Source: an uncultured Alphaproteobacteria bacterium (lineage in GTDB: Bacteria; Pseudomonadota; Alphaproteobacteria; Caulobacterales; Caulobacteraceae). Taken from it: a stretch of 10,247 nucleotides of DNA. The translations under genes were made by a program, and so were the position numbers. Under the pieces are notes generated by a model. It was not told the DNA's origin. It made no database searches and saw only the letters and a program-made list of their open reading frames with translations. Where the stretch lies: positions 1-10,247 of the forward strand of contig CAIYSH010000493.1 of the NCBI GenBank assembly GCA_903928755.1. Reading direction: 5' to 3'. Positions 7,136 through 10,247 of the stretch are shown here, one piece after another; position 1 is the first letter of the stretch; the number at the start of each line of letters is the position of its first letter.

Positions 7136-7259
7136 TGGACCTCGGAAAATTCAGACTGGAGGCGGACCGCAGATAAGCGGCCGTTTCGCTCCGTTATGTG
7201 TGGGGTCTGCAGTCAAATTGTAAGGCGTTGCCGAAAATAACCGGACAGTCAGAAATCCA
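7136..7259. other. Spacer between the two paralogous membrane-protein genes
   Basis: This 124-base spacer lies between two minus-strand genes. I see no terminator with a T-run and no good promoter. On the minus strand a TTGACT (7211-7216) is present, but no -10 box lies at a sensible distance. The downstream gene is therefore probably read from the same transcript as its paralogue. Confidence 0.4.
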
Positions 7260-7748
7260 TTATTCGGCTGGAAGAATACCCGTCGGGAAAATGGATGAGT
7301 CCGGCTTGTCCGGCTTGCGACCGTTCCGACGGAGGGCATGCCGGATCCTGATCAGAACTCGAAACCTGCGGTAGGGAACCAGGCGTTCAACGCGCAGAGC
7401 CTGTTGCCACACGACAAGTACCACTTCGGGTTCACGGCGCATGAGGCGTCGCAATGGAAAAATCATCTTGGGGTGGGCACGCTGCATCCGGACAAACCGG
7501 CGCCGGGCCTTGAAGGAGTTGCGAAGCACGATCATCAGGCCGATCACAAGGATCGGCAGACCAAGATGTCCAGGCAGGGGCGCTGTCACAAGACCGACAG
7601 CCATGACCATGAGCCCCAATGCCACCAGCACGAAGCGGAACACGCGACCGACCAGGTCGCGAGCGGCTTCGTCCGAGGCGCGCGTCAAGCGCAGTTGGGG
7701 CGTCTTGAAAGACAAGGTCCTGATCCTGGAGCCCGTGGTCCGCGGCAA
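7260..7748 (-). CDS. Small membrane protein of unknown function, paralogue 2
   Basis: A protein of up to 162 residues with the same plan as its downstream neighbour: hydrophobic segments at about 36-55 and 62-75, an Ala-Pro-Leu-Pro-Gly turn (56-60), then LRNSFKARR (75-83) and the shared basic region. It differs by a longer, positively charged N-terminus and a C-terminal tail of about 25 residues rich in Arg, Lys, Pro and Asp. The start is uncertain. TTG 7748 is the longest choice but has no clear ribosome site, whereas TTG 7715 (codon 12) has AGGA eight bases before it; neither choice touches the conserved core. The gene follows gcvPB on the same strand after 95 bases, with a weak candidate promoter between them. 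The topology suggests a small inner-membrane protein, PGPGW-like at most. The role is unknown. Confidence 0.8.
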   Translation of the reverse strand: MPRTTGSRIRTLSFKTPQLRLTRASDEAARDLVGRVFRFVLVALGLMVMAVGLVTAPLPGHLGLPILVIGLMIVLRNSFKARRRFVRMQRAHPKMIFPLRRLMRREPEVVLVVWQQALRVERLVPYRRFRVLIRIRHALRRNGRKPDKPDSSIFPTGILPAE

Positions 7749-7781
7749 ATCGGAGAGGTTCGCCGGTGATCACGCATTGCG

Positions 7782-7810
7782 GATATGGTCACGTAACATC
7801 GAATCGTAAA
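7782..7810 (-). promoter_or_regulatory. Weak candidate sigma-73 promoter for the membrane-protein pair
   Basis: On the minus strand TTTACGA (-35, 7810-7804) is followed after 14 bases by ACCATATC (-10, 7789-7782). Against TTGACGS, 10-14 bases, GCTANAWC this has two mismatches in each half. It is placed suitably, with a predicted start near 7775, upstream of both candidate TTG starts at 7748 and 7715. A promoter is plausible here because the 95-base gap separates genes of unrelated role, but the match is not strong. Confidence 0.25.
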
Positions 7811-7814
7811 GACC

Positions 7815-7845
7815 AGGTTCGCGTTTAAATATCCTGCGGGAACCT
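7815..7845 (-). terminator. Possible weak hairpin at the end of gcvPB
   Basis: AGGTTC (7815-7820) pairs with GAACCT (7840-7845). After one G-G mismatch two more base pairs close a 13-base AT-rich loop. The stem overlaps the gcvPB stop codon (TAG, 7846-7844), and only a short TTT follows a few bases later on the minus strand. It could be an attenuator or an RNA 3' stabiliser, but it does not meet the usual pattern of an intrinsic terminator. Confidence 0.3.
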
Positions 7846-9412
7846 ATTCTGCCGCCAGAGGCGTTTGGGACACAGGCCTCCATGTCAGCTTCGGCTTTCG
7901 GGCTGCCTGGGTCTCATCGAGGCGTCGCAAGGGTGCCAGATAGGGCGCACCTGTGAACCGCGCCACATCCCCCTGCCGGGCAGCAGAGGCCAGGGCCAGA
8001 AGTGCGTTACAGAATCGATCAAGCTCCTGTTTCGACTCGGTTTCCGTAGGCTCGATCAGCATGGCCCCGTGAACAACCAGCGGGAAATACATGGTCATGG
8101 GATGAAAGCCTTCGTCGATCATCGCCTTGGCAAAATCCAGGGTGGTTATCCCTGTGCCTTCGAGCCAGCTATCGTCGAAGAGGGCTTCATGCATGCAAGG
8201 CCCTTCCGGGAAAGCCGGGCTCATGGCTCCCGACAGCCGTGCCTTGACATAGTTGGCATTGAGGACAGCGTCCTCCGCCACCTGCCGCAGACCGTCTGCG
8301 CCGTGGCTGAGCATGTAGGCATAGGCCCGCACGAACATGCCCATCTGACCCTGGAAGGCGACCATGCGTCCAAAGCCCTGAGCAGCCTCCCCTTCAGGGG
8401 TCTCGATCAGATCAAAGCCATTGGCACCGGAAACCACCCAGGGGGCCGGCGCAAAGGGTGCGAGGGCCTCTGAAAGAACGACGGGACCTGCACCGGGCCC
8501 CCCGCCACCGTGAGGCGTTGAAAACGTCTTGTGCAGGTTGATGTGCATGGCATCGACGCCCAGGTCGCCGGGACGAACACGACCGACAATGGCGTTGAAA
8601 TTGGCACCATCGCAATAGAAGTAAGCTCCAGCCGCATGGGTCAGGCGGGCGATTTCGACAATATCCCGTTCGAACAGGCCGCATGTGTTGGGATTGGTGA
8701 CCATGATGGCGGCCACATCGTCGGAGAGTTTGGCTTCCAGATCTGCAAGGTCGACACGACCGTCCGCCGTCTGGGCGATTTCGGTCACCGAATAGCCGAC
8801 AAAGGCCGCCGTGGCCGGGTTGGTGCCATGGGCCGAGGTCGGCACAAGGACCGTGCGCCTGTGGCCCTGTCCCTTGGCCTCATGTGCTGCCCGGATACAG
8901 AGCAGGCCACACAGTTCGCCGTGAGCCCCTGCCTTGGGCGACATGGCCACCGCCGGCATGGCCGTCAGGGTCTTCAGCCAGTGCGCCAGACGGTCCATGA
9001 GGGCAAGCGCACCCTGTGAGGCCGAAATCGGGGTCAGGGGGTGCAGATCACCAAACCCCGCCAGCCGGGCCATTTTCTCGTTGAGCCGGGGATTGTGCTT
9101 CATGGTGCACGAGCCCAGCGGATAGAGGGCCAGATCGATGGCGTGGTTCTTCTGACTGAGACGAACATAGTGACGCATGGTCTCAGGCTCGGACAGGCCG
9201 GGGATACCGATTGGAGCCCGGCGCACCAGGTCACCCAGGTCCGAAGCGTCGAACCGCGCCGCTTCCAGGTCGACGCCGGTCTTGTCCCAGCCGCCCAGTT
9301 CGAAGATCAGGGCCTCGTCCTGCAGCAACCCGCGTGCACCGGTTAACGATCCGCCCATGACTGCAGTCTGGCCTTCCGGCCGCGTCGGTCGTCCGACACT
9401 GTTCATGGTCAT
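7844..9412 (-). CDS. gcvPB: Glycine dehydrogenase (decarboxylating) subunit 2, P-protein beta
   Basis: A 522-residue C-terminal half of the split P-protein. With subunit 1 it decarboxylates glycine using pyridoxal phosphate and passes the aminomethyl group to the lipoyl H-protein of the glycine cleavage system. Family landmarks appear in order: the YPLGSCTMKHNPR segment near residue 105, the KAGAHGELCGL region, SAHGTNPATA, TNPNTCGLFE, the YCDGAN segment, and the cofactor-lysine motif HINLHKTFSTPHGGGGPG with K295 (codon 8530-8528). All the expected motifs are present, so the enzyme looks functional. ATG 9412 shares ATGA with the TGA of gcvPA (9411-9409), a four-base overlap that points to translational coupling and equal amounts of the two subunits. 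A second ATG two codons in (9406) is an alternative start. gcvT and gcvH are not in the window. Confidence 0.97.
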   Translation of the reverse strand: MTMNSVGRPTRPEGQTAVMGGSLTGARGLLQDEALIFELGGWDKTGVDLEAARFDASDLGDLVRRAPIGIPGLSEPETMRHYVRLSQKNHAIDLALYPLGSCTMKHNPRLNEKMARLAGFGDLHPLTPISASQGALALMDRLAHWLKTLTAMPAVAMSPKAGAHGELCGLLCIRAAHEAKGQGHRRTVLVPTSAHGTNPATAAFVGYSVTEIAQTADGRVDLADLEAKLSDDVAAIMVTNPNTCGLFERDIVEIARLTHAAGAYFYCDGANFNAIVGRVRPGDLGVDAMHINLHKTFSTPHGGGGPGAGPVVLSEALAPFAPAPWVVSGANGFDLIETPEGEAAQGFGRMVAFQGQMGMFVRAYAYMLSHGADGLRQVAEDAVLNANYVKARLSGAMSPAFPEGPCMHEALFDDSWLEGTGITTLDFAKAMIDEGFHPMTMYFPLVVHGAMLIEPTETESKQELDRFCNALLALASAARQGDVARFTGAPYLAPLRRLDETQAARKPKLTWRPVSQTPLAAE

Positions 9413-10247
9413 TGGCCGATCCTCCCCTCAAGAGCTGCAATCAGGGCGGCGATATCAGCCTCCGTGGTTGTTTCCGTGGCCGCAACCAGCAGAACGTCAT
9501 CAAGACCGGCTTCCGAAGCCAGCCGGGAAAAAGGCACACCGGCAATGACCCCCTGCCCGACCAGATCCTCGACCACAGCGGTTGCGGCCCGTGGCAGACG
9601 AATGGCGAATTCGTTGAAGAAGCGGGGGGTCAGGATCTCGACCCCGGGAACCGACACAAGGGCATCACGCAATTGCCGCGCACGGCTGTGATTCAAGGCC
9701 GCGAGGTCCCTGAGGCCACGCTCACCCAGCAGGGAAAGGTGGATGGTGAAGGCCAGGGCACACAGTCCGGAATTGGTGCAGATGTTGGACGTCGCCTTGT
9801 CGCGCCGGATGTGCTGTTCCCGCGTGGAAAGGGTCAGGACGAAGCCACGACGGCCCTCGGCGTCCAGGGTCTCACCACATAGCCGTCCGGGCATCTGACG
9901 AACGTATTTTTCCTTGCAGGCGAAAAGGCCCACATAGGGGCCGCCATAGCTGAGGCCCACCCCAATGGACTGTCCTTCCGCCACGGCGATGTCGGCACCC
10001 ATTTCGCCAGGAGACTTCAGAAGTCCAAAGGAGACCGCCTCGGTGGTGACCACGATCAACAAGGCCCCGGCAGCGTGTGCGGCTTCCGCGATCCTGGTGA
10101 CATCGGTAACCGTGCCAAAGACATTGGGAGTCTGGACGACAACGCAGGCCGTATCGCTGTCAATGGCCGCGACCACAGCCGCCTCGGCGTCAATGGCGGC
10201 GGCGAGACGATTGATTTCCATACCTTCTGCATGGGCGATCGTCTGGG
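9409..10247 (-). CDS. gcvPA: Glycine dehydrogenase (decarboxylating) subunit 1, P-protein alpha, 5' end missing
   Basis: The minus-strand frame is open from the right edge of the window to the TGA at 9411-9409, giving about the last 278 residues of a protein that normally has around 450. The Met at 10221 is internal, because the frame continues upstream with no stop. The fold type I enzyme half is recognised by PNVFGTVTD, EGQSIGVGLSYGGPYVG, the CKEKYVRQMPGR stretch, STREQHIRRDKATSNICTN and NSGLCALAFTIHLSLLG, all characteristic of GcvPA. This subunit lacks the cofactor lysine and completes the active site of GcvPB, with which it forms the alpha2-beta2 glycine decarboxylase. It is directly upstream of, and overlaps, gcvPB. 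The N-terminus, promoter and any glycine riboswitch would lie outside the window. Confidence 0.95.
   Translation of the reverse strand, partial: QTIAHAEGMEINRLAAAIDAEAAVVAAIDSDTACVVVQTPNVFGTVTDVTRIAEAAHAAGALLIVVTTEAVSFGLLKSPGEMGADIAVAEGQSIGVGLSYGGPYVGLFACKEKYVRQMPGRLCGETLDAEGRRGFVLTLSTREQHIRRDKATSNICTNSGLCALAFTIHLSLLGERGLRDLAALNHSRARQLRDALVSVPGVEILTPRFFNEFAIRLPRAATAVVEDLVGQGVIAGVPFSRLASEAGLDDVLLVAATETTTEADIAALIAALEGRIGQ

Noticed and set aside
7190..7216. TTGACT on the minus strand upstream of the 6743-7135 gene as a promoter
   Set aside because: The only -10-like sequence (CATAAC) lies just 12 bases away for an E. coli-type pair, and it fits the GCTANAWC box poorly, so spacing and match both fail.
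7801..7805. GAATC, a CcrM-type GANTC methylation site, in the gcvPB-downstream gap, with others inside atpI
   Set aside because: Single five-base sites are expected by chance, and no cluster lies over a promoter that would suggest methylation control.
7338..7809. Plus-strand frames across the 7260-7748 gene (His/Gln/Arg-rich)
   Set aside because: The minus-strand frame encodes a protein clearly homologous to its neighbour. The plus-strand frames are its complement and show no conserved features.

Overview
This window comes from a GC-rich alphaproteobacterium, most likely of the Caulobacterales (Caulobacter/Phenylobacterium/Brevundimonas type). Three things point there. The F0 genes form their own operon, in the order atpI-atpB-atpE-atpF'-atpF and without the F1 genes. 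smc lies directly downstream of a DsbA-like gene. The best promoter upstream of the atp operon fits the Caulobacter housekeeping sigma-73 consensus (TTGACGS, 10-14 bases, GCTANAWC) better than the E. coli 17-base spacing. I cannot name the genus from the sequence alone.

Layout. Positions 1-428 (+) hold the 3' end of a DsbA-type thiol-disulfide oxidoreductase gene. After 18 bases comes smc (447-3890, +), a complete 1147-residue chromosome-structure ATPase. A 236-base gap (3891-4126) carries an AT-rich patch and the predicted promoter of the F0 operon. That operon is atpI (4127-4477), atpB/subunit a (4494-5279), atpE/subunit c (5329-5553), atpF'/subunit b' (5626-6192) and atpF/subunit b (6192-6695). 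It ends in a strong intrinsic terminator (6719-6741). The rest of the window is on the minus strand. Reading in the direction of transcription, it holds gcvPA (5' end cut by the window edge), gcvPB (7844-9412, overlapping gcvPA by four bases), and two tandem paralogous genes for small membrane proteins of unknown function (7260-7748 and 6743-7135). These converge on the atp operon.

How the genes work together. Subunits a, c and b/b' make the proton-conducting membrane sector of the ATP synthase, and AtpI is its assembly accessory. The c subunit has glutamate (E58) as its ion-carrying residue and lacks the neighbouring residues expected of sodium-type rings. gcvPA and gcvPB encode the two halves of the pyridoxal-phosphate glycine decarboxylase (P-protein) of the glycine cleavage system. 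SMC organises and segregates the chromosome. The DsbA-like protein probably acts on disulfides in the periplasm.

Most of the window is ordinary core genome. I found no mobile element, CRISPR array, RNA gene or defence-like system. The features most worth a second look are the duplicated small membrane proteins, the short divergent SMC hinge, and the intercistronic hairpin after atpE.
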